DNA from: Gymnopilus junonius
Taxonomy: Eukaryota; Basidiomycota; Agaricomycetes; Agaricales; Galerinaceae
Assembly (NCBI GenBank): GCA_015501075.1
Contig: JADNYJ010000138.1
Coordinates: forward strand, 44,490-108,489
Reading direction: 5' to 3'
DNA length: 64,000 bases
Shown: positions 24,041-35,205 of the stretch, piece after piece
Layout: every line of letters starts with the position of its first letter
How positions within the stretch are numbered: the stretch's first letter is position 1
Notes under the pieces: model-generated
The model's input: only the letters and a program-made list of their open reading frames with translations
Told to the model about the DNA's origin: nothing
Databases searched by the model: none
Program-made: the position numbers and the translations under genes

Positions 24041-24152
24041 AGAATGACAATATTGAAGAGAGGACTGAATGAAAATTTCAAACAACCAAAACCAACCAGC
24101 ATGTGACCATTCCCATGCACAAGCCTCAAGGTTCAGCCTAAGGGGGAAATAC

Positions 24153-24590
24153 TGTTATATACATGCCTCTGACCAACTCCGATCTCTGACTATATGAACT
24201 CCAACCTCATGATCTCCTTGAAGTACTACAAGTCCTGGAACATGTAGACACTTAGATTACACATAGTTAGACAACTCTGAGTAGTGCAGAATAACTTACA
24301 CATCTGCCTGCTCACTAGTACACATACAGTCTCCACTTAGTTTCCTCCATAGTATAAAAACCTTAGAACTATTATTAGGTACCTTAGTTCATATATTGTT
24401 CATTAATCAATCCATGCTCTCTACTCTGCTCTCTCATTCCAATCTGACTCCAAAATTTGAGACAATGTCCAGACAATGGAGTGCAACACATACATTGAAG
24501 CTGAAGTCTCAACCCTATGTCTACATATGTCTTTGCCTCTTCACTTCAGTGGTCAAGTGTGAAGGGAAGGGCATCAATTGAAGAATGATG
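24153..24590 (+). repeat. 3' LTR of gypsy element 1 (right end uncertain)
   Basis: It begins TGTTATATACATG directly after a polypurine tract and contains a TATA-like AGTATAAAAACC at 24,350-24,361. No second copy is in the window, so the right boundary is set only by the change in base composition near 24,590 where the DIRS-like element begins. Confidence 0.6.
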
Positions 24591-24799
24591 CTGATGATGG
24601 TAAGTATTTACATGTGAGCTATGAAGCGGGTAGTGCATAAGCGAGATGGGTGAAAGCGCGAAGCACTTCCGGACCCGAGAAGCAGTCTAAACCAGAAAAG
24701 TGGGGCAAGAGATGAGCTGTGAAACCCATGCTTTTAGGAGTCTAGTGACACGACGAGTGAGTCTCATTACCCATTGTGCTAGGAGATAGACTGCTGTAC

Positions 24800-26020
24800 T
24801 TACTTGTCCACAAGTGTTTGTTGCCTTGGGAATTAGCGGCGGCCTTGGAGAATTGTTTGGGAGTCCGTAATGACCAACCGTGAGAAGGCATCGTGGACTT
24901 CGGGGTTGGCTTGGATGTAAGGTGTCAGGATCTGAGCATGCTTTCGAAGGTATCACAGAAAGGCGTCGCTACTCCATCGCCCCATGACTTTCACTGCCTC
25001 AAACGGCACACCTTGTAGCAGGTAGAAGAGAGTTGCACCAATCCTGATGCCATAACCTTGGAGGGGTTCTAGACCAGCTTGTTGTGCAGCAGTGGTGATG
25101 CATTTGATGAATGCAGGTTTTGTGAGGGGGCGGAGTCGGTTTCTGTGGTGGTAAGCGAATAGATGGTCATCGTCTGTTGGATTGTTGACATGTTGGTGGT
25201 TGTCCAAGGCTTCATATGGGTCGGTGGGGCCTGGCTGTCAACTCCAGAAGACATCTTCGCCTTCCAGTGGAGCTGCTTTGGTTTGAGGGATGTGTAGGAT
25301 GGTCACCTCAAGGTTGTTCTGATTCCGTTCTGAGCGGAGATTGGCCATGGTGATGTGGTGCAATGAATTGAAGGCATCAAGATGGGGGACAAGGAATTCT
25401 CCTAAGCGGGCTGCTGAATAGAAGCACGTTGTGAGACAGGCGAAAACTGCTGCGTCGAACGGGTCATTGAGGTTGAGCTGTTGATGAATCTTGGCTATGA
25501 ACTCCTGTGTGTACGGTCGCCTTTTCTTTCTCTTTGATGAGTCGGGCGCAAGCCGTTCAGCCCCTTTCAGCAAGGCATCTGTCTCCAATGAATTGAGCCT
25601 CCACTCAAGTCCGTGCAGAATGTGCCATGCGCGCACACCATAAACATAGCCTGAGATGGTTGAACCTGAGTACGCCCCCGCCATATTGGCAATAAAGGCT
25701 GCCATGATGGGTTGGCTGGTCGGCGCCCGCTGTTGCTCTGATATTCCCATCTTGTCACAATGCACATGATATGCAAGGATCCCTGAGCTGTAAGCCTCTT
25801 GCGTCGAGTCTGCCCATGCATTTGTCATCACATCAAAGATGCGGATGAGGGTCTCCTCTGAGAGGTTGGCCTGGGGATATCGTACCGTAATGGCTGGTTT
25901 CCATAGTCGGAGACGGTCTCGAGCAAGGCAGTGAGGGCGGAGACGTGATGGGTGAGGTGTGAGGTGGCTTCTGTATGCTGATGGTCTGCTTGATTTGTTC
26001 CTGCCAGATGAGTTGGCTAG
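24800..26020 (-). pseudogene. tyrosine recombinase of the DIRS-like element
   Basis: The enzyme would integrate the circular cDNA by strand exchange. The N-terminal core-binding part runs from about 25,900 (NAWADSTQEAYSSGILAYHV; ISGYVYGVRAWHILHGLEW). The catalytic part shows the first Arg in SAARLGEFLVP near 25,410, then PLQGYGIRIGATLFYLLQG (about 25,060-25,000) containing the second Arg but with Tyr where the family usually has His, then MGRW near 24,980. The nucleophile tyrosine lies at 24,952-24,950 in YLRKHAQIL, immediately preceded by a TGA at 24,955-24,953 where CGA (Arg) fits. The frame is also interrupted near 25,240-25,210. It is inactive as read. Confidence 0.8.
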
Positions 26021-26021
26021 G

Positions 26022-28520
26022 CTAAGTCCAGTCTGACGGGGTGAATATAAAGGGATCCGATTCGTAGTCGGGGTTGACACAGGTGGGGTCACGTTCCGGT
26101 TTGGGGAATGGTTGTGGAGGGATTCCGCGAGCTTTGAGTTCCAACTCACAGGGAAGAGGTTCGCTGTCAAAGTCGATGACGAACTGTCGTAGCACCTCTG
26201 GAATATGGACAGCTGGGAGGAGGTAAGCAGACGCTGAGTAAATTCCTCGTGAGGGGGCGTCAGCCGGATTTTCTTTGCTGGTGACGTAGCGTGTGATAAA
26301 AGTGCATTGGTAAGTAGCTGCGATGTCATGGATGCGTCGGAAAACCTCATTTGCCTCTCTGTTCCTGCTTCTTCCTTTCCACCAGCCTTCAACAACTCCA
26401 CGGTTGTCGCCGAAGACGCGGAAGTACTCACCCGGTCTGCTGACTGTGCAGAGAGTACGGATGAGAAATTCGAAGCCCACCGCTTCTGCCCAACCAATGT
26501 CTCTCCCATCTGTGTTCCAGCCTGGAATGAGCTGCCACGCTCGCCACCTGCCACCAATAACAATGCGATGCCAACACCTGAGCTGGCGTCTGAGAAGGCA
26601 CCTCTGTCTGTGACCGTGCATGGGCCGGGGATGGGACACGTGAGCTTTGTGGAGCTGAGTTGGTTGAGCCACCACGTAAGGTCAGCAGCTGTATGTCGAG
26701 GGGCATGGTGTGGGATGAAAGGATTGTTGGTGAATGACCCCATAAGGGTCTCCAGGTTGGTGAGGTAAGCACGTCCTGCTGGTAGAACATTGCTGGCGTG
26801 AAGAAGCTTTCCGTATAGCTTTTGAACCTCCTCCAATGTGTGTGTCGGTTGTGATAACCACTCCTCGATTGCTGCCTTGTATTTGGCCTTTTTCTCGGTT
26901 GTGATTGAGACCGTCCATTCTGAGAGATCCCACTCAAAGCCGAGATATGGTACCTTTGTGGAAAAGGGGATCGTTTTGGAGGGTTCCCATGGTATACCCA
27001 ACTGTTCTGATAGAGTATCAATATCAGCGTCACAGTACGTAAAAAGGGAATCCAGTTCAGAACGGTTTGATGAGTTTGAGTAGTCACAAATTGGATAAGC
27101 AGCATCCTCGTCCAATTCCGCTGGAAGGTCATTAGGCATAGCCTCTCCACGGTACCAAAAACAACTGCCCAATTGGGCTCGACCCCCGTTTTGCACAATG
27201 ATAGCATGTGAATGCTGACGCTGAGCATTATAAGATGCAAGGTACTCACAAAGTATGCGGAAGAAGATATGGTCATCCACCTATTTTGAAAGGGGACCAA
27301 TTCCATGTGCGCGGAAGATGTCTGTCCCTGCGTCCCCCACCTCACCGTAAATTCCCCCAGCAGAAGTGAGGCCGAAATTATTGTTGGTGTTGATAGCGAA
27401 GGCATTTTCTTCCCGTAGCTTAATGACCAACCCAGGCCATTGACTGGAGAGGATGAAAATGGTGCGATATGCTTCCGCCACATCACGAATGGAGGCCTGA
27501 GACCCAGGTGGGAGATTAAATATGGTGTAGCATACTGTTGCGAAGGTACCCCATGTGCATGGATATATATTAGAGTCAATTGTATAATTAATAGAAGAGA
27601 GTGTAGCGGTCGGAGAATGAGGGTAAGAGAAATTATGGACAGCACGAAATTTACCAGGCTTGCCTGGTTTAGGAACCAATGAAAGTGGTGAGGATTGGAA
27701 GGGACCAATAAGGTATTCCACTTCCTGAAGTGTACAAGGACCAATGTAGTGACCGCGTTCAAATTCCTTTGCAACCACTTGTTGGTAGGCTTCTGAATGT
27801 ATATACAGGGTGGGACTGTTAGCTGGCGTCGCGGTTGCATGAATATGGCGAATTCCAGCATCAAAGCCTTGCCGCAGCAAGAGGGGAAGTTTAGGATATT
27901 TGGCAAGAAGGTTATGCTGATGAAGAAGGGCTTCCCACACATCAGCTTTATATGGAGTGAGGGCTTGCCTTTTTCTGCGCTCGAGGGCAGAACTGAGCTC
28001 CATGATTCTTGTTTCCGCAACCAGTGCATTCGTGACGTTGGTCGTGCGAGGTGGATGTGCATCCCCGACGACTGTTCCAATCGAAGCATAGTATGACGCC
28101 AGTTGGGTTGATGAGTTTTCCTTCCTCATTCCTCCGGCATCTGACCTTGCTCCCATCCCAAAGGGTCTGGAGTGACATTTGGAGGCATTGTGCAGGTCTG
28201 TTGACAGGCATATGGCGCAGACCAATTGACCCTGTGAGGTTGTGCCAGATGGAAAAGAGGATTGTTTGGTGGAGATTGGGGAGGTGAGGCAGAATGACGA
28301 TATGCTGGAGGTGAGGTACAACGTCGAGAGGACATGGTGGTTGAGGTTCGGCGGGAGGGTGGCGTGACGGCACTGCTATGGAAGTCTGCAGTGCTAGTAC
28401 ACATGTACGGGGCGGGGTCGTCCAGCTGCCTACTAGGGAAGTCTGCTCAGTGTGGCTAGTACAATAATCACGGCGTCCATGATAGTTGCGACGTTTGGTG
28501 CGTATGTTAGCACATAGCAA
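26022..28520 (-). pseudogene. zinc-binding segment, reverse transcriptase and RNase H of the DIRS-like element
   Basis: After a Pro/Ser-rich start, a Cys/His segment CFDWNSRRGC...HECTGCGNKNHGAQFC lies near 28,110-27,990. The RT follows (SPLSLVPKPGKPGKFRAVHN near 27,690; DVAEAYRTIFI near 27,480) with active site VDDHIFF at about 27,281-27,261. A TAG at 27,284-27,282 directly precedes the active site, where TGG fits. RNase H starts DRGAFSDASSG near 26,590 and then loses frame through what looks like a single missing base; it continues in the next frame as EYFRVFGDNRGVVEGWW and SKENPADAPSRG and stops at 26,022. The order and motifs are typical of DIRS-like pol. Confidence 0.75.
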
Positions 28521-28639
28521 TAGCAGTTAACATGTAGCGCGGTGCATGGTTCGTTGTTGGAAGGATGATTAAAGGAGAAAAAGAGACTTGTCAACAAGCC
28601 ATTGAATGAAAAGTGGGAAAATGGATTACTGACCTCATT

Positions 28640-29497
28640 CAGTGAATTGACCTGGGCCTTGTCCAGTAATTCCCTGTGGATGCTCTGAAGGAGGTTGTTG
28701 TTCATAATGCCAATGTTGAAGGGATTGCCCAGCTTCATCTGGTCATGCCACTCCCACCGCACTCGTGCTTGATAGACAAGGAGTGCCCTTTCTCCATATT
28801 CACGCAGCCGGTGAGGGTGCATTTCCAAAAGAGTGAAGAATTGGGCGAACGCGTTGACTGCCCTTTCTGTCCACTCATACTTGGCCATCAGTGGGATGAG
28901 TGCATTTTTGGCCATTGACATTTGTTGGAAGCTAAGGTCGGCATCTGGGACAACATTCCTAGAGGCCTTAAGTGATGATACTGATTTGAGTGTAACCATG
29001 TCGTCGACCTTGGTGAGGCCGAAGGTATCATCATTCTGCGTATGCTGGAGTTTTGATGCATCTGCGCAGCCTTCGGGTGTGAAGTACCAGAGTTCAACGT
29101 ATTCGGCGTCCTCAATTCGGTGCAGAGCATATTGGGACGGCCTTGGGGCAATGTAGCTGCTCACCACTGCCGCGTCATCGAAATCCTTCATCTTAGGCTT
29201 CTTCTTACCCACTTCAGCATGCTCCTGCTCCCTCTCCTGTTGTTCTTGTGTGACTCGCTGCTCCTCCTCTTGTTGCTGCCGCTGAGCCTCCACTGCGTCG
29301 TCATCATCAATAGCTTGTTGATCCCACCTTTGAATCCACTCATCATGTTGGTGTATCCAGGAGGTGTTGAGGGCCTGAACGGCTCCCTCTTCCGACATCC
29401 CGTTTTGAGTGAGCGCAGCTCGAAGGACGTCATAGTGGGGTCCAGCATGGTCCGGCATGGCCTCAAGGTGAGGGTTTTGAGCTATCCTTTCGTCCAT
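28640..29497 (-). CDS. gag-like protein of the DIRS-like element
   Basis: An open frame from ATG 29,497 encodes an acidic protein with a Gln/Glu-rich coiled-coil-like stretch (EAQRQQQEEEQRVTQEQQER), a basic KKKPKMKDFDD, and a helical domain (ELWYFTPEGCADASKLQ; YEWTERAVNAFAQFFTLLEM; YQARVRWEWHDQMKLGNPFN). It precedes the RT gene in the position of gag in DIRS-like elements, which is the main ground for the call. The frame stays open past 28,640, but from NSLNE a GT donor (GTCAGTAAT) suggests an intron joining it to the zinc-binding segment downstream. No stop interrupts the main domain. Function as a particle protein is inferred from position. Confidence 0.6.
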
Positions 29498-30039
29498 GGT
29501 GCTCTAAATGATTGACGAGATTAGAAAGGATTCGTGTCTAAAGTGTGTTCTTAAGGGTATTGAATTAAGAGAGAATGTGTTATGAAATGAAAAAAGATGG
29601 CGAGGGCGAAGCCAGAGCAAAGGGAACGGTGAGTGTTGTAGAAGAAGAAGCGTGTAACGCTTGTCACACTCACATTCACTCAAAGACTTAATTCTAATCT
29701 ACGCTCATTCTTCGCTAGTACGAGAATACGATTTATGCTAAGACCAACTCCGACACTGACATACACTGACATAGCTCCGATGTGGATCTCCTCTGCCTGC
29801 TCTGCCCTTCCCTTCATTTAGATCATCAAGAACTTAACATTTTTCAAGCATTGGGTAGTGTCATGTAACTCATGTCCTCACACAATAAATAAAATCATTT
29901 TAAGAAATTATTTTATGTCATCTAGTGCTTGGGATTAATACTAAGGAGTTCTCTATACATTATGGGAATCTAATGGTAATTTTTTGATGCCAAAATAATC
30001 ACTTTTGAAGGTCAAAATTTGATAATTTAAACCACACCC

Positions 30040-30175
30040 AACAAACAGTTCAGTTCAGTTCGAACTGACTGGCCATAGGCTGAACTGAGAACCAGAACTG
30101 CATCTGAACTGCAGTTCAGTTCAGCCAGTTCAGGTTCAAACTGTCAGTTCTGAACTGAACTTTGGCAACCCTAAT
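30040..30175. repeat. GTTCAG / CTGAAC simple repeat
   Basis: About 130 bases are made of AGTTCAGTTC and its reverse complement GAACTGAACT mixed with short spacers, ending before CTTTGGCAACCCTAATC. The words lie in both orientations and can form imperfect hairpins. It has no coding content and separates the DIRS-like element from the first kinase-like copy. Confidence 0.6.
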
Positions 30176-30677
30176 CATGGTCAGTGGCAGTGGAACATTC
30201 TTCTGTGTGTTGGATGAGATATGTACACAGAAAGTTGGTTTCTGAGGCATTGGAGCAAGTAGGAGTGTGGAGGAAAGAGAGGAACAATGACTGGAATGGC
30301 CAGCATAGTCATTGCTGCTCAGCGCTGGTCAATGCACTCTGCCAAAATGTGTACCTTCCTTTTCAAGTGACACATCTTTTTGGGATAGGCAGGTGACTTT
30401 GACAGCTCGTAACATTTGCTCACTCATGGGAAGTCCCAGTGTACAGGTCCTCAGATCAAGAGGTTCCTTTTCAATGCACCTCATCTGGCAGCCCATCACA
30501 GGTCTATATTCCAGCCTCGTGCCCACTGTCCACCCATATTGGGTGTTCACACAGTGATGTGCCCTGATCATCAAGTTGATGGCTGAGTTCCTTACTTGCA
30601 TCATCAACCAAGATTGTGTGTAACTATCTAACTTACTTCAATAGTCTATCATAACAGACTGATCTCTCTAGATACAT

Positions 30678-31715
30678 GTCTTTGATGATACATGGACTAG
30701 GCTTGTCTGATGAAAACCCCACAGAAATCATGCTTCTTCGATCTCAGTCATTTCTAGCTCCTCGCTCATTTGAAGACCACATTACTCTTCCCCGAGATGA
30801 GAAATGGGCTCCCCTGTCTCTTCCGAAGGATGGTGCCCATCTCGAGCTTGAGCTCACTGACAGCATATCTGAAGGAAGAATTGGCCTCGCATACTCAGTT
30901 CGAATCATTAATGACTCAGCACACTTGGACCTTCCTGATCTTTGCATTAAACTAGTGAAGCCAAAATTCAGTAGGACCCTAGCATGAGAAGCCTGGTTTT
31001 ATGAGCAGCTTGCTCATGAACAAGGCTATGAAGGAGTAGTCACCCTGTGCTGCTTCAGGTTTTTCACTGTGCCACTCAAAGACTGCTTGGATGTCAAAGG
31101 ATGGCCTGTTTCTCATGTCAAGCCTTGGGAGAATATCACTATTCATCCCAAGCCGGATCCTGATTGGGCAGACAAGAGAGAGGACACTCAGTGGTGGCTT
31201 CCTGACGACCCACCGAGTTATCAGGAATACTATGATGACAGTGATGGTTGGAAGAGTGGCTCACATTGGAATCAATGGTGATCTTCTCCTTTTGACCCTC
31301 TGATATGTGTCCTCATCCTGGAGAAGTTAGGCAAGTTCTACTTTTGTGAAAATATACTCCCAGGTGAGAAGCAAGCAGATCATGAAGAGGTAGAACTCGA
31401 GTGAGTCATTTCCCCATTATACAGGGCTGATAATTTGTTCATGTAGTCCCTCAGTGATATATGGGATCTTGTGCGCAATGTAACTTCTGCAGGAATTGTG
31501 CATGGCGACCTTCGATTTTGCAATGTCATGCAAGCCACTCAGGATGTCATCTGTCCCCAGCATGAATGTGCACACCAGTGGCACTTGATTGATTTTGACA
31601 CAGCTACGAGGATACGCATTATGCCTGACAACCAAAGGATCTCAAATTTGCCATGAGTTTGTCAGTATGGATGATTGGCCAGGCCTACTTTTGGGGGTTG
31701 TTATAGAATTCTCAT
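30678..31715 (+). pseudogene. kinase-like protein, copy 1, heavily CpG-decayed
   Basis: This is the most eroded of three copies of a protein-kinase-fold gene (see 49,585-50,619 for domains). It keeps the normal ATG (MSLMIHGLGLSDENP). The first exon has TGA stops near 30,985 (copy 2 reads GCGCGAGAA, here GCATGAGAA) and near 31,279 (copy 3 TGGCGATCC, here TGGTGATCT). An intron of 54 bases (31,401-31,454) is kept. The second exon retains the catalytic-loop text GIVHGDLRFCNVM and LIDFDTATR. Against copy 3 about eleven of thirteen differences in the first 280 bases are CpG to TpG or CpA. The upstream 200 bases are also duplicated at 55,081-55,284. Confidence 0.8.
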
Positions 31716-32285
31716 AACTACACTAATATTCTTAGTAAAAGGCAGCAACTCAAGAGCTGGTATCAGTAGGAAAGCTGCAGCCTTTTGTACCTGAGCAATG
31801 GAGCTAATGACTGCACAGTGACAGACTAGGTAAAATCTACATGTAATTTAAGATCATTTGGTGGGATGCAATGGATGACAGCCTCCTTCAACAACCACAC
31901 CACCTTATAACATGTGCCTTGGCACACTCAGTAAAATTTAAAAAATCACTCTGCTAAGTAGTGAGAGCTTGACTAGTTCAGTCCTTTGGTGGTGTATTCC
32001 CGAGTGCTAGTGCCAGAACCACTGAGTGCTTGTTTTTGTGCAAATTTCTTAATTTGAAAGCATAAATATCACCTTTGCAGTACAACACTATTGAAAAAAA
32101 TTAGATCAGTTAGGATCTGCATTGAAAAGAAAGAAGAAATAATATAGAAGGAAGATGGCCTACAAATGGTGTAAGAAATAGAAGATGAGGGAGGAGGTTC
32201 ACCTCCCAAGGATGAAGGACAGAAATGAGAAATGAAATGCAAACTACACTCACTATATGCTTCCATCACGGACTCATCATATAAA
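31716..32285. repeat. duplicated 3' flank of the kinase-like gene
   Basis: This flank aligns with 50,640-51,190 downstream of copy 2, sharing GAGCTGGTATCAGTAG, GAGATCATTTGGTGG-type text, GAGTGCTTGTTTTTGTGC and GATCAGTTAGGATCTGCATT. The duplication unit therefore extends well beyond the gene. CpG sites of the right-hand copy are mostly TpG or CpA here. Confidence 0.75.
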
Positions 32286-32289
32286 TACT

Positions 32290-33950
32290 ATTGACTTCAG
32301 TGTTTGCTGTTGGGTCTCTTCTAGGAAGTGGAAAGGCAGTTGAGGTTATGATGGAGCTCTTGCCTATTCCATCTTTGCCCTGACACCTCCTTTGTACCAA
32401 GCTTACAAGATGATAGATTAATATTAATACATGGCATGTCAATAGGACCAGCCTTAGGGTGAGATATGGTATCAACAGTACCATGAGTCTGAAAGCTCCC
32501 TTTTTAATGACAGTTTCTATGTACAATTCCAGTCGACTTCCTCATGCAAGTGGCAGACTGTGCCTCTCAACAGCATTCAACATAATTATGTAGCATAGTG
32601 TGATTCTTTCTGACTTGGAAGGCTTGAATACATTGGTGTACGTTGATATCTAAGGACAATTATGATCATGGTTTGGCATATGAATACCTATTATCAGGCT
32701 TCCAGCTGCACTATCTGCATGCACTCAGCTTCCAGACAAAGAAGGTTGTGAAGTGAAACAGGATCTGCCACATGTGCACCATAATCATCTATGCTTTGCC
32801 AGGTCAACCAATCTTTCTCATCAAGAGTCATACAAGACAATGCAAGAAGACATGCCTGCAGCCTTGGATCACTCCACTGCATAAGAGGAGACAAAACAAA
32901 ACCAGAATCTGGAAGTGAACTGGGCTTAGTATCCTTTGTCGCACCTTGAGTTTGTCAGTTTATATTTCCTGGAGGCACCACCCAAAAGTAGACCATAACA
33001 ATATCACCATTCATAGTGAAGCCAACATCAGGTCCTAAGCTGGGCATTGTCCCCAAAGCTGAATTTTTAGACATTAATAAGCAATATGAAAGAAAATAAG
33101 AGCAAAATGACACATACTTGCATCAGCAACAAATTGCCAGGGTGTACTCTAGTTTGTGTTTTAAATTCACCTGTATTATCAATGATATTATCATTGCCCC
33201 AGAGAATGTCTTAATGCTCCTCTGTCATGTATACCCAAGAGGGTTTACCCTCATGAAGAGCAACCCTTGTAGCCTTCAGGTCATTAGCACTAGGATGACT
33301 GGGTGATACAAAAAGCATCATATCCACATAACCAGCAGTACCTGAATGTGATGCTGGTAGCAGCTGCAGAGCCAAGCAGGGTAAAATGTTCTAGGTAATA
33401 TATTCTCCACTGGCACTGGTTGGCCTGCTGAGTTGATGTAAGAGTCATTGGGAGATAGTGTATCTGCCTTGTTCAAGTAGTGCATCTGCGGTACATGTGT
33501 GAGAGTGAGGCTTTTGTGTGTACAATAATTATAAATACCTGTAGTGCAGCATTAATCATGTCAAATATCTGGTGATTGATGGCATCTTGGACACCTTCGA
33601 TGTTGCACACAGGAGGGTGAGTTTGGTTAGACTAACAGGCCTCAATTGCATGCATCTGATGGTACCCATTTTCATATGATGGAGGAGGGTCTCTAGGAGC
33701 ATTAGGGCACTCAGATATGTGATAGAGAGGCTGTTTAATAACACCATTGCCCTTGTGTTCTATCAAGAATCCCAGGTTAACATAGGCAAAGAGATGAGTC
33801 CATAAAGTTTCACAGTGCCACAGCTTCTTCAAGCCTGTCTTCTTATTCTCCACAGAGTCCATGGTAGCCTTAGCTGGCATAGTAGTTGATTCAGGGTGGG
33901 TCCGTATTGGACTAACAAGAAAGGGAGAACAAGGAAGGGATGGCAAAGGA
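32290..33950 (-). pseudogene. unrecognised minus-strand gene remnant
   Basis: From an ATG at 33,946 a frame reads MPSLPCSPFLVSPIRTHPES and continues with protein-like text GLKKLWHCETLWTHLFAYVN and GVIKQPLYHISECPNAPRDP to 33,632. Further pieces follow at 33,610-33,556 and 32,894-32,694 (MTLDEKDWLTWQSIDDYG). The pieces probably belong to one spliced gene in decay, but I recognise no family. Its start lies next to a short block at 33,888-34,015 that is also duplicated at 54,970-55,075. It could be another member of the kinase-neighbourhood duplication. Confidence 0.3.
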
Positions 33951-34015
33951 AGAGATCAAAGGTAGGAGCACCTAGCATCTTCCTTCAAGAGAGGTTGGCC
34001 AACAAGTTTGCCTGG
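33888..34015. repeat. short duplicated block, CpG-decayed copy of 54,970-55,075
   Basis: Here GATGGCAAAGGAAGAGATC...CATCTTCCTTCAAGAGAGGTTGGCCAACAAGTTTGCC corresponds to the block at 54,990-55,065, where the same words read CGTCTTCCTTCGAG and TTGGCCGGCAAGTTCGCC. Four of the visible differences in this stretch are CpG to CpA or TpG. Confidence 0.7.
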
Positions 34016-34056
34016 TACAATTTGATCCATACTTCAATTTGTGGTGTGTTCAGGTG

Positions 34057-34427
34057 TGTGACAATGTAGTATATATCATCTGCAAGACCTAATCACTTTT
34101 CTTCATTATCTTATCTTGCCATGATGCCATAGTCACATTGTTTATATTTGTTTACTTCACTCATCCTACAACAGTAAACTATGGCTTTGTATAATTATCA
34201 TCACATTTTAATTGACTTCTCTCTGCTGCCTTCACATCTGAATGAAGTGAGAGCCCACCTCTACCCTCCTCACTGAGCATCCATCCACTGCTCCCCTACT
34301 GAGGGTGACACGGTCTCTCTCCTAGAGTCACAAGGTCCCAGGAAGGAACTCACATCAACATCTCTGTCCCCACTCCCTCCAGCCCTCTCTTTGGCACTCC
34401 GAAGTCCTCCGTTCACCCAGCGTCACA
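34057..34427 (+). repeat. 5' LTR of gypsy element 2
   Basis: 371 bases, TGTGACAATG to CGTCACA, preceded by target duplication AGGTG. It differs from the 3' LTR at ten sites, of which nine fit an ancestral CpG (for example CACATC here against CATGTC there, and CTTTGGC against CTTCAGC), plus two one-base indels. The sequence just after it, TGGTGGGGGAAC from 34,429, is in the place of the primer-binding site, but I cannot assign the tRNA. Confidence 0.95.
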
Positions 34428-34530
34428 ATGGTGGGGGAACCGCGGACTTCACCCCACTGTGCTGAAGTCTCAGATCCAACAGCTCTCAAAATATGATGTA
34501 TGGTACCTGCTTTGAGGGTATGTTCTCGGC

Positions 34531-35205
34531 CTAGCCAGTGCACATATGCTGCACAGCTAGACTGGGTTTATGCCCCTAAGATTTTGGCCTTGTCAGTGCA
34601 CCTTGTGTTGCACAACAAGACTGTCTTCCTAGCTTCCGGAACCACCTTTTGACCTTCGACAAATTGCTGTTCAGATCCCTCCACTTTATCTTCAGGAGAC
34701 GTGGAGTTTCAACCTGGTCAGTGCACTTCAGGCTGCATGACCAGGTTGTGCTTTCTCTTCTCCCCTTTCATAGGGTAGTGCACTCTCAGTCTAATCTGTG
34801 CACCTTGTGCAGCATGACTAGATTGGATTGGCACTACCCTGCCCTTAGGAAGGGCATCCCTTTGGTCTAATCAGTGCACCTCAGCTGCATGACCAGACTG
34901 ATTTTATGCCTTTTCTTTAAGGATAGACATCCTATTGGTTTAATCAGTGTGCTTTGGCTGCACGATCAAAACTGATCCTATGCCCTTCCCCTTGGATGAA
35001 TACTTATTCAGCCTAGCCAGTGTGCTTCTGCTGCATGACCAGACTGAATCTGTATCTTCCCTCTTTTTCCTTAAATATTCTTTAGATTTGCATGTCCCTC
35101 ACCTAGTTAGTGTGCTTATGCTGCATGACTCGACTAAGTTCATGCTATTTCTTCTTCAGAATCCCTTAGTTGGTATGCAATTACGCTGCATAACGAAGGG
35201 TCTTT
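34531..35205 (+). repeat. array of about nine stem-loop units in the gypsy 2 leader
   Basis: Units begin near 34,531, 34,589, 34,711, 34,789, 34,863, 34,936, 35,005, 35,101 and 35,165. Each has a 5' arm, a CA bulge, GTGCA or GTGTGC, a loop, TGCAC or TGCAT, a one-base bulge and a 3' arm. In the first three the outer stems are perfect and different: CTAGC/GCTAG, CTTGT/ACAAG and AACCTGGT/ACCAGGTT. That is compensatory change around a constant core, as expected of an RNA structure under selection. Later units keep the core with mismatched arms. The array lies between the LTR and the first gag ATG, the usual place for packaging or translation signals. Function is inferred. Confidence 0.75.

Larger units (their letters stand above)
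19741..24590 (+). mobile_element. gypsy element 1, 5'-truncated chromovirus relic
   Basis: A Ty3/gypsy LTR retrotransposon lacking its 5' LTR, gag and most of the protease. It enters in the protease-RT linker and retains RT, RNase H, a deleted integrase, a chromodomain remnant, an antisense gene, a polypurine tract (AAGGGGGAAA at 24,140-24,149) and a 3' LTR starting TGTTATATACATG at 24,153. The 3' LTR end is placed only roughly. Codon-level decay is almost entirely of the CpG type. The DIRS-like element begins immediately after it. Confidence 0.85.
24600..29760 (-). mobile_element. DIRS-like tyrosine-recombinase retroelement
   Basis: In gene order the element encodes a gag-like protein, a Cys/His zinc-binding segment, reverse transcriptase with RNase H, and a tyrosine recombinase. 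This combination defines DIRS-type elements, which integrate by recombinase instead of a DDE integrase and so leave no target duplication. The ends are set by base composition: the DNA between about 24,600 and 29,760 is clearly richer in CpG than both flanks. Split or inverted terminal repeats were not identified. The element is broken by a TAG before the RT active site, a frameshift in RNase H and a TGA next to the recombinase tyrosine. Confidence 0.8.

Noticed and set aside
26307..26768. Plus-strand frame of 153 codons in the DIRS-like element
   Set aside because: It is the antisense shadow of the RNase H region, which carries clear motifs on the minus strand; no splice or Cys pattern like that of the gypsy 1 antisense gene was seen.
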